Positions 31,038 through 43,508 of a DNA stretch of 64,000 bases are shown here, piece after piece; the stretch's first letter is position 1; each line of letters begins with the position of its first letter. Where the stretch lies: the NCBI GenBank assembly GCA_034401135.1, contig JAWZSP010000001.1:2542001-2606000 (forward strand), written 5' to 3'. The DNA is from Volutella citrinella (Eukaryota; Ascomycota; Sordariomycetes; Hypocreales; Nectriaceae). Position numbers and translations under genes: made by a program. A model generated the notes under the pieces. It had not been told where the DNA came from and searched no databases. It saw nothing but the letters and a program-made list of their open reading frames with translations.

Positions 31038-32302
31038 ATGGCCAGCTTCAGTCCTCGAAACTCCGACAGCTCGGTCGCCAACGTCACGCGCTCTGGCAGC
31101 CGCCATCAACTCAAGCGCTCCCTGACCGAGCTGACCTCGCCAACCAAGCTCTCACGCAGCACCAGCCGCAAGGACAGGAACCGGTTTAACGACGACCGTG
31201 GGGCACCGCTCGCACACTCCTATTCCCATTCATATTCCCAGTCGCAGTCGCAGTCGTATCAGCAGAGGGGTTCATCGATTGACATCATGCATCGCTCCGA
31301 GGGAGTCACGCCCCTAATTAGCCCGGACCAGAGTCGCAGACCTAGCGTCATGTTGACACGAGAGGACGAAAGCAAGCCCGCAGGCGCCGTCGCCGCGTTA
31401 GAGCCTGTGACCACCAAGGGGGGGAATCTGCAAGAGGTACGAGGCAAGACGTCGGCACAGGTTGAGTAAGTGAGAACACAATCCAGAGCTTCGAGGTCCC
31501 GTCATTCTAATCGTGGCTGTTCTTACGCAGACGACTGAAGCAATCCCTCGTCGACATGCACGGCTTCTCGACCGCCACGACTACAAAGCTCGACGAAACA
31601 TACTACGCCGTGCTGGAGAAGGTGACGACGCTGCAAAATACCGTGTCAGCTCTAAAAGGCCTTGCCCAGTCGGCTCGCGGAATTCACGAGGGCTTCATCA
31701 GAGACTCCCAGGGCATCGAACACGACATCACGACGCAAGTAGCTTCTCTAGGGGAGTTCAAGGAGCACCAGGAGAACATAGAGTCGCTGCAGGCACGGAT
31801 CCAGCAAGGACGGACCAAGATCCGATCGCTAAGTCACCGCGTCGACCTCGTCCGCACGCGAGTAGAGCGCTGGGAACGCCTTGATAGGGAGTCACAGGAG
31901 AAGAGCAGCAGGCGCCTCAAAGCGCTCTGGGTCTTCATGTCAGCCTTGATGCTGACAATGATGCTTCTTTTCTTCTTCGGCGCCGACTCCGTCCCTCTGG
32001 AACAGTCAATACTGGATGACATCGCGCCGGACCAAGTTGAGTTGGGCGAGCCTGTGGCGACCAGAGAGGCCCCCAGCTTCCCTATTGTTGCCGATTCCAT
32101 CATTGCGGATTCCATCATTGCGGAGCCCGCAGAGGAGGTGGTGTCCAGCAGCTTGCCGTTGGAGAGACCAGAGGTCGAGGAGCAAGACGATGGGAAGCGA
32201 GAAGGGCAGAAACGAGTAGATGGAAACAGAGAAAACGAGCCCCGAGCTGCACGGCGGCATGGTGACGCAGCAGAGAAGCTCCGGGTCTTTGATGAGCTAT
32301 AA
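31038..32302 (+). CDS. Coiled-coil protein with C-terminal-half membrane span, unknown function
   Basis: Two exons, 31038-31465 and 31531-32302, join across a 65-nt intron (GTAAGT donor, CAG acceptor) and give 399 residues. The N-terminal ~140 residues are Ser/Arg-rich and disordered, with an HSYSHSYSQSQSQS low-complexity run. Residues about 143-285 are helical and probably coiled coil (for example LQARIQQGRTKIRSLSHRVD). A hydrophobic span follows at about 290-312 (WVFMSALMLTMMLLFFFGA). The tail is acidic and contains a tandem duplication (ADSII twice) encoded by two identical 15-nt units near 32092-32121. The layout recalls tethered coiled-coil organelle proteins of filamentous fungi. I cannot name a family. 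Confidence 0.78.
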
Positions 32303-34749
32303 CTGGTGGTGGCAATGCGAAAACGTGTTTCAAGTCAAGTTATTATACCATCTCTTCATGATACCCAACGACACTGATATGTTTTTGAGTTGGCCTTGCA
32401 TCATGATTTAGCAGCAGAGCAACTGCTAGTAGTATGTGAACCCCGCCAAGCAACAAATGTCACATTCCGCCCAGTTTCGGAGTTGCCGATGGGGCTTTAG
32501 CACACTTGGCTGCCTTTTACTTGCTGAGTCGTACAACCACGTAAGACCTGCTCGGACCATTCGGCAACGTACGCGGGTGCCAAGAGGGCAAGAAAAGCCT
32601 TGTGGGGCAGGCGAGGCTGAATGCCTTTCCTCCAAAACTCCCAATCCAGCATGAATGGAGAAGCGCTCTACGACGCAGCTTGGCCTCCATTTGCGCAAAC
32701 CCAATTAAAGGCCAAGCCCAGTAGCTTTTCCTGGTGAGTATTCTTATTATTATTGTGGAGAATGTTCAGCTCAACATGGGTCGGCCTTTGGCGATTTAGC
32801 ATGCCACACGCATCAGCGGCATGGGGTAAAATGTTGCGAGAAAAATTACGATTGGCACCCAGCCATGGGCGTCGTAATCATGCATTTGTTCTTCAGCCTC
32901 GTCGAAGCACCGTCATGTAGCTCTGTGCGGCACAGCTATATGCAGAAACGTTATAGGTAGGATCAACGGTGAGGCATCTGCGTACTTGATACGAATATGT
33001 CGGACCGGGTGCCGTTTAGTGCAATTTTCGAGAAGCAGAATTGCAAACGCCCGAGGCTGAAGGATATACGTAACCCAATAATTGCCCTGCCCTATGTACT
33101 AATAAGGAAATACGGCGGCATTACTCCGTAGAGCGAGCCTACTTGGAGCTAGAGCTGTGGACAGTACAATACGTATCCCCGGATACATGGAGTTTGGAAG
33201 GCCTGTGTCTGCGAAAGCCGACCCCCCGTCTTCAACGGGGTGGCGAACGGCAAGATCGATGATGCTGCCCCCTTTGTGGGTAGTAGTAAGCTGTCCCGGA
33301 TTAAATTCCCATGACTATGAGACTGAGGATCGTGTCCTTCATCTGTGCCGGCATGACCCGCGCGTTGCGTAGATGTCACCATGAGGTGACCAATTGCGCA
33401 AGGGCGCGGCATGGCACTTCCGTTGGTGATGCTGCTACTACTATAAGCAAGGTCAGGCAGGTAGGTACTTGGTAGGCCGCCTACGAGGAGTGACTGTGCG
33501 AGCAAACCTGCATTCTGTTTGTTGTAGGCTGGGTTGACGTTGGCGACTGGGGCTGGGTATGGATCATGGGCTAGAGTTTCTCATCATGTCTCCCACCCAC
33601 CCCTGACAGTGTGACAAGGACTACGATTTCAGAACGTCCATTCAATACCACTGCATTCAAGCCTGGTAATTAGTATCGCGGCGCACCACATCGACAAATG
33701 GCTCCAGCTCGCTCGGCTAAGCGGCCGACTCCACTATGTGATGGCGAGATGGTTCGGCAGACGGTAAGATGTGAATATAGCAACGTATCATTTCGAAGGG
33801 CTCCTTTCGGGCCTAATAATGCAGTCGAAAATCGGAAACGGCAGTCGCAGCAGCAACAGCAACAGCAGAGGTGCTGGGCCGAGCACGCACCTCTTACCAA
33901 ACAAACTTGCCGCCAGGTTAGGCCGGGTTGGTGAAAGTTGCCAATGCTGAGATGCGGCCCCAACGGCACATTGCTCCCGATCAACAGGGCTGTGGACCTG
34001 GGCAGGCCGCAGGCGGTGGCTTGGAACTTGGCGGCACACGTCATGCCCCTCACTTTAGCGCCTCCCACCAGACTCCCCCGTGACGACTCACAACGAGGCG
34101 GCGGCGAGGTGAAGGTCCACGAAGACATCTTTTAATAAATGAGCGCTTCATGCCTTGTTCTTGGGGGGAAGGGTGTAGAGAATTGCGTGGGTTTTTAATT
34201 CGGGTTTTCCCTTCTACATCGCACTGGCCTAGAATTCGAGCGCGAGGCCCGACGACGACTGACGGGGCGACATTGACGACCCAGGTGCCTGGCGCTGACA
34301 CTGACACACTCGAGACCCTGACGTAGCGCCCTTCCATTTCGACACGGACTCGCATTGATTTCATTGCTGACTGGCGCGAACCACCTCATCTATTCTCCCC
34401 GCCGTCCTGCACACGGAACATCCCCCAGCCTGGGAAAATTAGCTCCTAGGACCCGCTGGACGGAAACAGAAGAGTAAGCCTTGCAAGCCACTCAAAGCAA
34501 GCAACCCGGCCGCAGGGCAGCAGCTTGCCCCGCCAACACTGGCCCAAGGTGGGCTTGGCCGTCACAGACCTCTACCTTAGCCGGCTGATAGTAGACCGAC
34601 ATACATACATACCTTAACCTGCCGTCGACCTTGGCGCTTGAGTCTCGGCGACACTCCCCTCTCTTCCCCTCCTCGTCACGATCATAGGCAGGCGACTCCT
34701 CCATACACCTGGCCGCACACGACGCTCGCCCGCATCTTGACTGCCAGCC
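32303..34749. other. Gene-poor intergenic region
   Basis: This 2.4-kb stretch has no convincing gene. A CAG/CAA trinucleotide run lies near 33840-33870. A TACTCCGTA word occurs at 33122. The ATG at 33698 has a reasonable context and a nearby GTAAGA donor, but I could not find a coherent second exon, so no gene is called. The last ~250 bases are C-rich leader sequence of the PX gene. Confidence 0.45.
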
Positions 34750-37700
34750 ATGGCCACCACCAACGGAGACCATCTGGCGGATGTCGGGGCCACCACAGAG
34801 TCCGCCAGCTCGCCCGCCGCCATCCAACTACCAGTTCGCACATCCAACGGCAACCGGACACCACCAGCGCCGGGCCAGACGCTGACCGGCAAGCAAGAGC
34901 ACTGTAGGTTCCTCGACAGGCGGATGCGACACGCCATTGGTTCGCGCTCATGGAAGCTAACGCTGGCCCTCCGTAGATCTGAAGCGAGAGCTCATCTCCG
35001 ATCAGGTGGGATGGGAGATCAATGAGCTCAATTCGACCACGGCCCTTCGACGGTTCGGCGCGCCGTTCAAGTCTGAGCATGGTGAGGTCTCGCCCCAGGA
35101 ATCCGAGCTGCCAATCCTGCGATACATCTTTGTGCATCATGTCCGCGACTTCCCTTTTCTGGACAAGGCGCGCGAGAAGGAGTTCTGGCAGGATAAGCTG
35201 CAAGTGGTGAGTCCATCATGGCCTCGCGAGCGAGCGTCTCCAGCAACGGCGCTGACCCCTGGCGCATCTAGTTCCTCGAGTCCTTTGCCGGAAAGGACAT
35301 TTCCTCGTCGGAGGATCGCCTGGAGGAGACCAAGCGTCGGAAACTGGCCATCAAGGCCAAGAAACTCGTCGAGCTGATGATGGTGTCTGGAATCGGGACT
35401 TCGTCGGGGTTCGAGGAGCGCATTCGCTTTTCCGAGATCGAAATTGTCGATAGCAACGCCATCGATACTGGAGTGCTGCACACGCTGCCCGAGGGCAATT
35501 ACATCAATGGGTGGGATGTCAACGTCGCCGGAGTCCGCATAACGACCGTCAGGCATACCATCCGACAACATCAACATGCCGAGTTCATCCTGCGGGTCAA
35601 GAAGAAGGGCGAGCTGGAGCACTTTATTGGTCGAAGGTACAGCGACTTTGCCAGGCTACACAGACAGCTGCGCACAGAGCTACCAGGAAGAATCCTACCC
35701 GACCTACCCCAGAAGAATAAGACCAATACTACAGCAACAGGATTGAGGACTGGTTTCCCCAATGGTAACGATTCAGACGAGTCATCCCTCTCATCCGTCT
35801 CGACGAGAACAGCAGGTCTGGCACCAGCCGAGTACGCCTCAGGAATGCTTACCCCCAACCGTGAGTCCGCAGGAACCATTGGCGCTGTGAGATGAGATCT
35901 GACGACAGTTTAAAGGTCACCGTCGAGCAGGCTCTGCTGCTTCTGCAAGGTCCAGTCGACTTCCCTCCCCCCGAGGCGTCCCTTCTCCCAGAGCCTCCTC
36001 CGATCTGCTGAGCCCTGGTCTCCCACCTAGCCAAAAGGAAAAAGAAGAGGTTTGAACCTTTCTCCGCTACTTTTTTCCTGGTCAATCTAACCACAGGAAC
36101 AGACCGTTGTGCTCTGGCGAGAGAGCCAGAGGATATCGCTTCGAGCCTTTTTGAGATCACTGCTCAACAACACCCAGATTGTCAACACGCGGGCCCTTCA
36201 AGAGTTTTTGACTGGCGAACAACTGACACCGACGGATGATGACGTTGAAGACATCTTACGGCGAAAAGCGCTCGATGAGAAGCGCATCGAAGAACAGAAG
36301 CAGTTCTATGAGATTGCTCGAAAGCGAGCAGCTGAGCTGGATGAGTACATGGAGCAGTCAGTCCTCATTTTTGGAAAATAACAACTTTCCCAGAGCGAGC
36401 CTTGCTGACGCTGTCCAGGTTTCGACGTGATATTGTTGAGCAAAACGGCCTCACCAAACTATTCCAGGAAATCAAGGACAAGGACACCATTGAAGAACTC
36501 AGCATCCAGTATCGGAAGTTCGCAGAGTGGCTGCGCATCGAGATTGCTGCTGTCATCTACCACCTGTTCCTTGCCGAAGACAACTCACCCGAACTCTTTG
36601 CTCAAGCCAGACGAATCCACTCTTTGATACCGTACACAGTTATCAAGAACGTTATTCGCATTGCCAACCCCGCTGCTGTCATGTCCGGAGTGCTGGATAT
36701 CTTCCTGGCGCAACCATTTGGAACCAGATCGCTGATGCAGCGAATCTTCTCTCTTACTCTACACGACGGCATCCGGAGTGTCCAGAGGTCCATTGACGCA
36801 CTGAGCACGAAAATCGCCGACCCTGTCTTCTCGGACAAGCTGCAAAAGTACATTCAGTCTGAGGCGCACATCAAGATTGCCATCCGCGAAGAAGCCGACG
36901 ATGAGAGCGTGGACATTATCGTTGCGATTTTGCGATCCGACTTGATCGAGCCCGGGTTGACCGGCGAGCAAATCCAGAGGCTGTACAACGCCTACGTGGC
37001 CTTCAACAATGCAGTCGAAAACGTCGACGAGGAACTGCGACAGGGCGCTCAGCTCTTCTCGTACCTGAAGCAGCTGCTGAAGCTCAGCACCCGACAGCGC
37101 GACAAGCAAATGATGTTGGAGTTGATTGAGGAGCCCGTCACGCTCCAGCTGTTCCGCGACCTCTTTACCATCTTCTACGAGCCTCTAGTCCGAGTGTACA
37201 AGTCCGCGAACGTGTACAACAGCGTCACAGACTTTGCTGTGTTCATGGATGACATGATCCAGGTGAGATGGCCCACTTCCCCCCAGTTTTGTTAATCCTC
37301 CCTCTAACGAAATATGACAGGTCGTGGATAAATGCAGAGACCAGGACGCATCGGCGGACCCCAATCAGACGGTGCAGGCTTTCATCGACTTGTGCCAGCG
37401 GCATGAACACAACTTTTACAAGTTTGTCCACGAGGTGCACAAGCACGACAACGGGCTCTTCACCCAGCTCATGGGTTGGATAGAGGGCATTCTGGAGTTT
37501 TTGCGAAAGGGGCCGACCAACGGAAAGCTCAACGTCAACGCACTGTTTGAGGGCGGCGTGAGCGCAGGGCTGGTAAATAAGGAGAAGGCCATGGCGGAGA
37601 TCAATTCCCTCATCACCTGGCAGGAGGCACGCAAGAAGTGGCACAATGACAAGACGAGGCAGAAGATGGCGGCGGAGGGACATGCCGGCAGCGACCTAGC

Positions 37701-37971
37701 GATGCCTGGTGCACTGAGCTTGAAATCGACCGACTTCGGATTAGACGAGGAGGATATCGAAGACATGGCATTCGACGACGGGTCCGAATCAGAGGCAGAC
37801 GCAGAGGAGGAAGATGAGCTGGACCCCATCGAGGCTGAGCGACGGCGAAGGGCCAAACAGCAAGACCGACTGCGACGCTCTGCCGGAGAGCCCGCGAAGC
37901 CCCACATTGAGGAGGTGTACAAACTGAAGGATAACTTTTTGGTCATGCTAAGAGAGGTGCTGGCAGATTAG
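34750..37971 (+). CDS. PX domain protein with PX-associated (PXB) and DUF3818 regions
   Basis: Seven exons give 953 residues: 34750-34903, 34977-35206, 35272-35860, 35916-36049, 36097-36356, 36419-37262 and 37321-37971. All junctions are GT-AG and keep frame. The N-terminal ~50 residues are disordered. The helical PXB-type region follows (WEINELNSTTALRRFGAPFK...). A PX domain comes next, with the phosphoinositide-binding RRYSDF motif and a following Pro-containing loop. After a Ser-rich linker (exon 4), a long helical region matches the DUF3818 type found beside PX domains in fungi. The C-terminus is charged. Yeast Ypr097w (Lec1) has this architecture and is linked to lipid handling. A role in phosphoinositide-dependent membrane traffic or lipid homeostasis is inferred from the family. 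Confidence 0.9.
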
Positions 37972-38971
37972 AGCATCTTCTTAGGGAAGGGGGTTAATGG
38001 TGAGGAAACTGGGTGTTATCTGTCACAAAGGCGCGGTTCAACTTTAGAGTCTGTGGAGGATGGACGACTGATTTAGTACCACCAGTACGATAGCAGGCAG
38101 GGTGAGGGAGAGCAGAATCGAATTTGGGTACAGGGCTTCTAATTACAGGTTACAGGAACACTAGTGGCATGGCATACATATTAGACATACTACAACGACC
38201 TTTGATCGTTGCTTGCCACTTTTAATTTTGCCAAGGTACGGAGTACACAGTGACAGGACCGGGTCGGCATGATCTCCGGGGTTGGTCAATGTGGAGCCCC
38301 CGACACGAGCAGCAAGCTTGTGCGGAGCTGCCGAGATGACTGGGGAACGAATGGGCGAAGAAATGCGGGAAGGGAAGCCGATTCGGCACGTGATGGAGTG
38401 CGAGTTGTTCCGACAGAGGCGGATCCCCCAGGTCAAACAACATGCCAATTGGTTTCGCGGGGAGAAGGACGAGGAAACTCTAGTGTCTGTGTAGAACCAG
38501 AGATGCCAAAGGGTCTGCATTGCAGGATTATTTAGTACAGTAGTAACCAATGGACTACATCACTGCCACTCGACTGTGTCACGCACGAATCGCTCACTGG
38601 GAGAAAGAAAATCCAATGCAGCGATTCCCTCGGCCGGAAATCGAAGTCCAGGTAGGGGTGGATACCCAATGCTGCAGCAGGGACAGCGGCACTGGAGCGC
38701 TGAGGCAGGCTGCGTGGGCGCCACGCCAATGGCGCAGATGGACCTGGTACTAATAAGCGGGCGATGATTGGTCGGATCAACCGAGGAGCCGAGAGCATCC
38801 GTCCCGGAGGAGCCTCGCGACTGGCAAACCAAAAAAGCGTCAGAAATCGTCGATTGGCTAAACACTAACCCGCACTCCCACCCCCCCAAGTTTCTCGCCC
38901 AAGGAATCGATTCTCCCCCTTCGATTCTCCCCGCGGATGCAGCAGCTCGGTGCTACAGACTTGCGTTGACG
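37972..38971. other. Intergenic region containing the SDH1 promoter
   Basis: One kilobase separates the PX gene and SDH1, both on the plus strand. One TACGGAGTA word lies at 38237. The half nearest SDH1 carries a cluster of CCAAT boxes, listed separately. No coding sequence is evident. Confidence 0.5.
38547..38857. promoter_or_regulatory. Cluster of six CCAAT boxes upstream of SDH1
   Basis: CCAAT occurs on the plus strand at 38547, 38613, 38666 and 38726, and inverted (ATTGG) at 38767 and 38853. The last is about 115 nt upstream of the SDH1 ATG. CCAAT is the binding core of the fungal Hap/CBC complex, which controls respiratory and iron-using genes including succinate dehydrogenase. Factor binding is inference. 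Confidence 0.55.
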
Positions 38972-41363
38972 ATGGCTTCTTCTATGGCAATGAGGCGACT
39001 GGCCGCCAGCCCTGCCGTACGTTTTGGTTGCTGAACCTTTTCCCACTCCCTCCCGGACCAGCGTCTCCGCGCTGGCAACGGCCTCACCCGCCCGACGCTG
39101 TCCCTGATTGTCCGCATCGCTGACTGAGCTCTTGTTACAGTTCTCGCGCGCTGCGAGGTTCCCGACCCGTGCCTTCTCGACCACTCGACCGGCTGGTAAG
39201 TCTTCTCCTGCCCTCACGGCGCAATCGCAGTCAATTGAATTGATTGTGCCGACGTGCCTCTGCAAGCCCAGTTTGGCTGACCATAACTTCGCACAACAGC
39301 CCGTGTCATCGCCAATGGCCCTCTCCGTGCCAAGGAGGCGTCTCCCTTTGTGAGCGACAAGTACGCCGTCATTGTATGCCTCCCCTTCTCCCCTCCTCCG
39401 CCCCACGGAGCCCAGCTCTGAACTCAATTGACTCCTCATAGGACCACGAGTACGATGCCCTCGTCGTTGGTGCCGGTGGCTCCGGTCTCCGAGCTGCCTT
39501 CGGTCTGGCTGAGGCCGGCTTCAACACCGCTTGTATTTCCAAGCTCTTCCCGACCCGAAGCCACACTGTCGCTGCTCAGGGTGGTATCAATGCTGCCCTG
39601 GGCAACATGCACGAGGATGACTGGCGATGGCACATGTACGACACCGTCAAGGGCTCCGACTGGCTCGGTGACCAGGACGCCATTCACTACATGACCCGTG
39701 AGGCTCCCGCCTCGATTGTCGAGCTTGAGAACTACGGCTGCCCCTTCTCGCGAACCGAAGACGGCAAGATGTGAGTTGGACGAGAGAGCTGCGAACCGTT
39801 CGCTGGTCCATTTTGCTAACCACGTCCCACCTTCCAGCTACCAGCGAGCCTTCGGTGGTCAGTCCCAGAAGTTCGGCAAGGGTGGCCAGGCCTACCGATG
39901 CTGCGCTGCCGCTGACCGAACCGGCCACGCCCTTCTTCACACCCTCTACGGCCAGTCCCTGCGCCACAACACCAACTACTTCATCGAGTACTTCGCTCTC
40001 GACCTGATCATGGAGGACGGCGAGTGCCGAGGTGTCTTGGCCTACAACCAGGAGGACGGCACTCTCCACCGATTCCTCGCCAACCACACCGTCCTCGCCA
40101 CTGGTGGATACGGCCGAGCCTACTTCAGCTGCACGTCCGCCCACACCTGCACTGGTGACGGCATGGCAATGGTTGCCCGTGCTGGTCTTCCCAACCAGGA
40201 TCTCGAGTTCGTCCAGTTCCACCCCACTGGTATCTACGGTGCCGGCTGTCTCATCACCGAGGGAGCTCGTGGTGAGGGTGGTTATCTGCTCAACTCTGAG
40301 GGTGAGCGCTTCATGGAGCGATACGCCCCTACCGCCAAGGATCTGGCCTCTCGTGACGTCGTCTCCCGATCGATGACGATGGAGATCCGTGACGGCCGTG
40401 GTGTCGGCCCCGACAAGGACCACATCTACCTCCAGCTTAGCCACCTGCCCGCCGAGATTCTTGCTGAGCGTCTGCCCGGTATTTCCGAGACGGCTGGCAT
40501 TTTCGCCGGTGTCGATGTCCGAAAGCAGCCCATTCCTGTCCTGCCCACCGTCCACTACAACATGGGTGGTATTCCCACCCGCTACACCGGTGAGGTTCTT
40601 ACCGTTGACGAGGCTGGCAACGACAAGATTGTCCCTGGTCTGTACGCTTGTGGTGAGGCTGCTTGCGTGTCTGTTCACGGTGCCAACCGCCTGGGTGCCA
40701 ACTCCCTGCTGGATCTTGTCGTCTTCGGCCGTGCCGTCTCCCACACCATCCGTGACAAGTTCAACCCCGGTGATAAGCTGAAGCCCATCCCTGCCGATGC
40801 CGCCGCCGATCACATCGAGGTGCTCGACAAGGCCCGAACCGCCGACGGCCCCATGACCACTGCCGAGATCCGTCTGGCCATGCAGAAGGCCATGCAGACT
40901 GAAGTCAGCGTGTTCCGAACCCAGGAGAGCTTGGACGAGGGTGTCCGCAAGATGACCGATATCGATCAGATGTACAGCAAGGTCGGCACCAAGGACCGCA
41001 GCATGATCTGGAACTCTGACCTGGTCGAGACCCTGGAGCTCCGAAACCTCCTGACCTGCGCGTAAGTTGACCCGCTCTCGTGGCAAATCCCCACCCCGGA
41101 AAACACTCTCTACTTGAATGGTGACTGACTCGAGCCCGTACAGCGTCCAAACCGCCACCTCTGCCGCCAACCGAAAGGAGTCGCGTGGTGCTCACGCCCG
41201 CGAGGACTTCCCCGACCGTGACGACGAGAACTGGATGAAGCACACCCTGTCCTTCCAGAAGGACCCCCACGGCCCTGTGGAGCTCAAGTACCGCAAGGTC
41301 ATCTCCACGACTCTCGACGAGAACGAGTGCAAGCCCGTGCCGCCCTTCAAGCGTGTATACTAG
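38972..41363 (+). CDS. SDH1: Succinate dehydrogenase flavoprotein subunit, mitochondrial
   Basis: Six exons, 38972-39016, 39141-39195, 39300-39373, 39442-39770, 39838-41061 and 41144-41363, give 648 residues. Sdh1 is the catalytic subunit of complex II, oxidising succinate to fumarate in the TCA cycle and passing electrons to ubiquinone. The first ~50 residues are Arg/Ser/Ala-rich without acids, a typical mitochondrial presequence. The FAD Rossmann motif GAGGSG is at 68-73. His99, in [11 protein letters not shown], is the covalent FAD attachment site. Substrate-site blocks HPTGIYGAG and EGARGEGG are intact, as is [13 protein letters not shown] near the C-terminal FAD contact. Codon use is strongly C-biased, as in highly expressed genes, which also creates a long antisense open frame. 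Three tiny 5' exons encoding the presequence are usual for this gene in Sordariomycetes. Confidence 0.97.
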
Positions 41364-41944
41364 AGCAGAGTCCAGTTGCTTGGCGGGGGCTTGGGAGGTT
41401 TTTTCTTAGATGTCATTGGAACTCGGGGGCATGGATTATTCGAGGGGCCAGCGTCTCCTTTGTGAGAATGATGTGTGATATATCCGTGGAGTGGGGGTAG
41501 ACGAGGCCCAGCTGTCGGGGGAGCGCGAAATAGCTGACTTCAGTGCGGCCCGAGAGGTGTACTTTCACATCATATGTAGGAGAAAAAAGAAGATTTTTTT
41601 TTGTTCATTATACGGAGCATTTCCCTGTCATTGCCTCGCGCGGTCTGGTCAGGCCGCATGGTTTTGGTGATGGGTCGTCGCACAAGAAAAATGGCTGGTG
41701 ATGTGAAAGGAGAGGGCGCTAATGGTAGGACACTAGCGGAGGGAACCTGACTTTGTAGGGTACCATACGAAGCTGATATAATGGGTATATAATATCTATC
41801 TATCTATCCAACACGCCAGACCTACACAAGTCGCTCACATATCCAGTCCAGCCAGTAATACGCATGTAACATGTACGCCAGAACCCGGGGATCATTCTTA
41901 CCCGGTAGTCATCCTGGGTAAAGAAAACAAAGAAAGATACACAT
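41364..41944. other. Intergenic region between convergent genes
   Basis: These are the 3' flanks of SDH1 (plus) and the GRF zinc-finger gene (minus). A short ATCT microsatellite lies around 41794-41808, and a T9 run near 41595. No gene is evident. Confidence 0.5.
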
Positions 41945-43241
41945 TCAATGGTTCACGTATAATTTCATTATATCGGCCTTGAGTCTGGTCATCGAGTCGT
42001 GCTGCACCTTTTCGCGGGTTTCAAGCGCAACAACCCGCTCTTGGAGCGCCGCAATCTTCTCGTGGGCGGCCTTGAGCGCTGATTGTGCAGCTTCACGCCC
42101 CCTTGCGGCTCCTTGAGCACGGCGGGCGAAGACGGCGAGGATATCCTTGATCGGCTCGATGACGCTGCTCTCGAGCTTCTGGTCCTCGAGCAGGCCCTGG
42201 ATTTCCTTGGTCGGGTCCCAGCTGGCTTCCGGCTGGCTGCTTGTTGGAGAAGAAGCGACGTCGGCAGGACGGGATGCGGCGGGGCGGCGGCTGGGCGTCA
42301 CGAGTCGCATCGGGCTGTCGGTGTTGGCGACAGTAGGTGTGCCTGCCGTGGAGAGGGGCCTGGCATCCTCACCCAAGGGAGTCTGCATCCGGCGTCTGCC
42401 TTGGGTCCCCTGGAACAGTGTCCTGGCAACCGAGGGCGTTGATGATGGGTCGGCGGCGACTCTGCGGGTACGGTCGGTGACTGGTGTGAGGTAGGCGTCT
42501 TGGGCTGTCTGTTGCTCCGTCTTGTCTGCCATGGCAGACAACAGGCGCTCATCCTCGGAATTCAGGTCACTGAGTTCAACATCGTCGTCCTCAAAGATGG
42601 GGCGCTTCCGCTTGGAGCCGGCCTGCGCTGGAGTCTCTGGAGATGATGCCAGCCGCGACGGGCCTGGGAGCGAGGACGGCGATGTAGCGGAGGCGGAGGC
42701 GGCTGGGGCGCCGGGTTCGGCGGCAGTTGATGGACCGAGACCCTCCCACTCGGGCTCGTCGTCGGTGGAATCCGCATCGGTCAGAGCTGGACGGCTCGGG
42801 CGGCGGCGACTGGGTGTACGCTCAATACCGTATTGCGTCAAGTTGGTCTGGGTGAGGGAGGGCGCTTCCTGCGGAGGGCCGGTTGGGAATCCTGGGGGCG
42901 GGGAAGTGAGTCCAGCTTCGCGAGCCTTGGCCTTGTTCCACCACAAGAAGAAGTCGCAGTCTTCGCACTTGTAGAAGAACTTGCCCTTGTTCTTGTTCTT
43001 GTTGGTCTTGGTCTCAATGAGAGCTGCCTTCTTGGGGGGCTCGCAATCGCCTAGCAGTCATGTGTCTGTTAGCGGCCGGGACGGATCAGATCGGTTCTGT
43101 GGGTGTGCACATACACCACCAAGTGCCATCGCGAAACAGACCTCGTTCAGGTCGTTCTGGGCGCCTCCTCTTCGCGGATCGCGGCGTCTCGGGCTGTTGG
43201 GGGCGTACGAAACGAGGTTTGCGATGTGGTGTTGAAGCCAT
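41945..43241 (-). CDS. GRF-type zinc-finger protein
   Basis: Two exons, 43241-43115 and 43050-41945, join across a 64-nt intron with a GTATGT donor and give 410 residues. The splice rebuilds the zinc finger at residues 41-80: Cys43, Cys45, Cys71 and Cys74, with the core NKGKFFYKCEDCDFFLWW matching the GRF signature (G-[KR]-x-F-Y-x-C). GRF fingers bind single-stranded DNA or RNA and occur in TOP3A, NEIL3, APE2 and several fungal proteins. Here the finger stands almost alone at the N-terminus. It is followed by a disordered Ser/Pro-rich middle and a C-terminal coiled coil (about 340-405, rich in Ala/Glu/Arg/Leu). The SP/TP sites and basic N-terminus (KRRRPERPER) suggest a nuclear protein. A DNA-repair role is possible but inferred. 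Confidence 0.88.
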
Positions 43242-43460
43242 GATTGAGCTCGAGGCTCTAAGCGAATAGTGGTGGCAAGAGCGTAGCAAAATAATTATTC
43301 AGTTGCAGCAGAAGTCCATAGCAACCGACAAATGTATGAGCAGAGATCATGGTTGGAAGCGTAGCCAACCGGGTCCGGGAATTGCGGGGGCGGGAGGAAG
43401 AGGGACTCTCGGAGGAGGTTGGTCAATGTGCGGAGGCGGTGCGAGGCGCAAGGCTGTGTG

Positions 43461-43508
43461 AGTGAGCCTGTAAGTGAGCCTGTAAGTGAGCCTGGAAGGG
43501 AGCCTCTG
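43461..43508 (+). repeat. Four-copy 12-nt tandem repeat
   Basis: The unit AGTGAGCCTGTA occurs twice exactly, then once with one change, then once more diverged. It is noncoding here. Confidence 0.75.

Noticed and set aside
33698..33934. ATG frame with a nearby GTAAGA donor, possible gene start
   Set aside because: I could not find a second exon that continues a coherent protein, and the rest of the frame runs through a CAG/CAA repeat.
39647..41170. 507-codon open frame antisense to SDH1
   Set aside because: It is the mirror of a strongly C-biased coding sequence. Its translation is low-complexity Val/Gly/Leu-rich with no domain, while the sense strand encodes a complete Sdh1.
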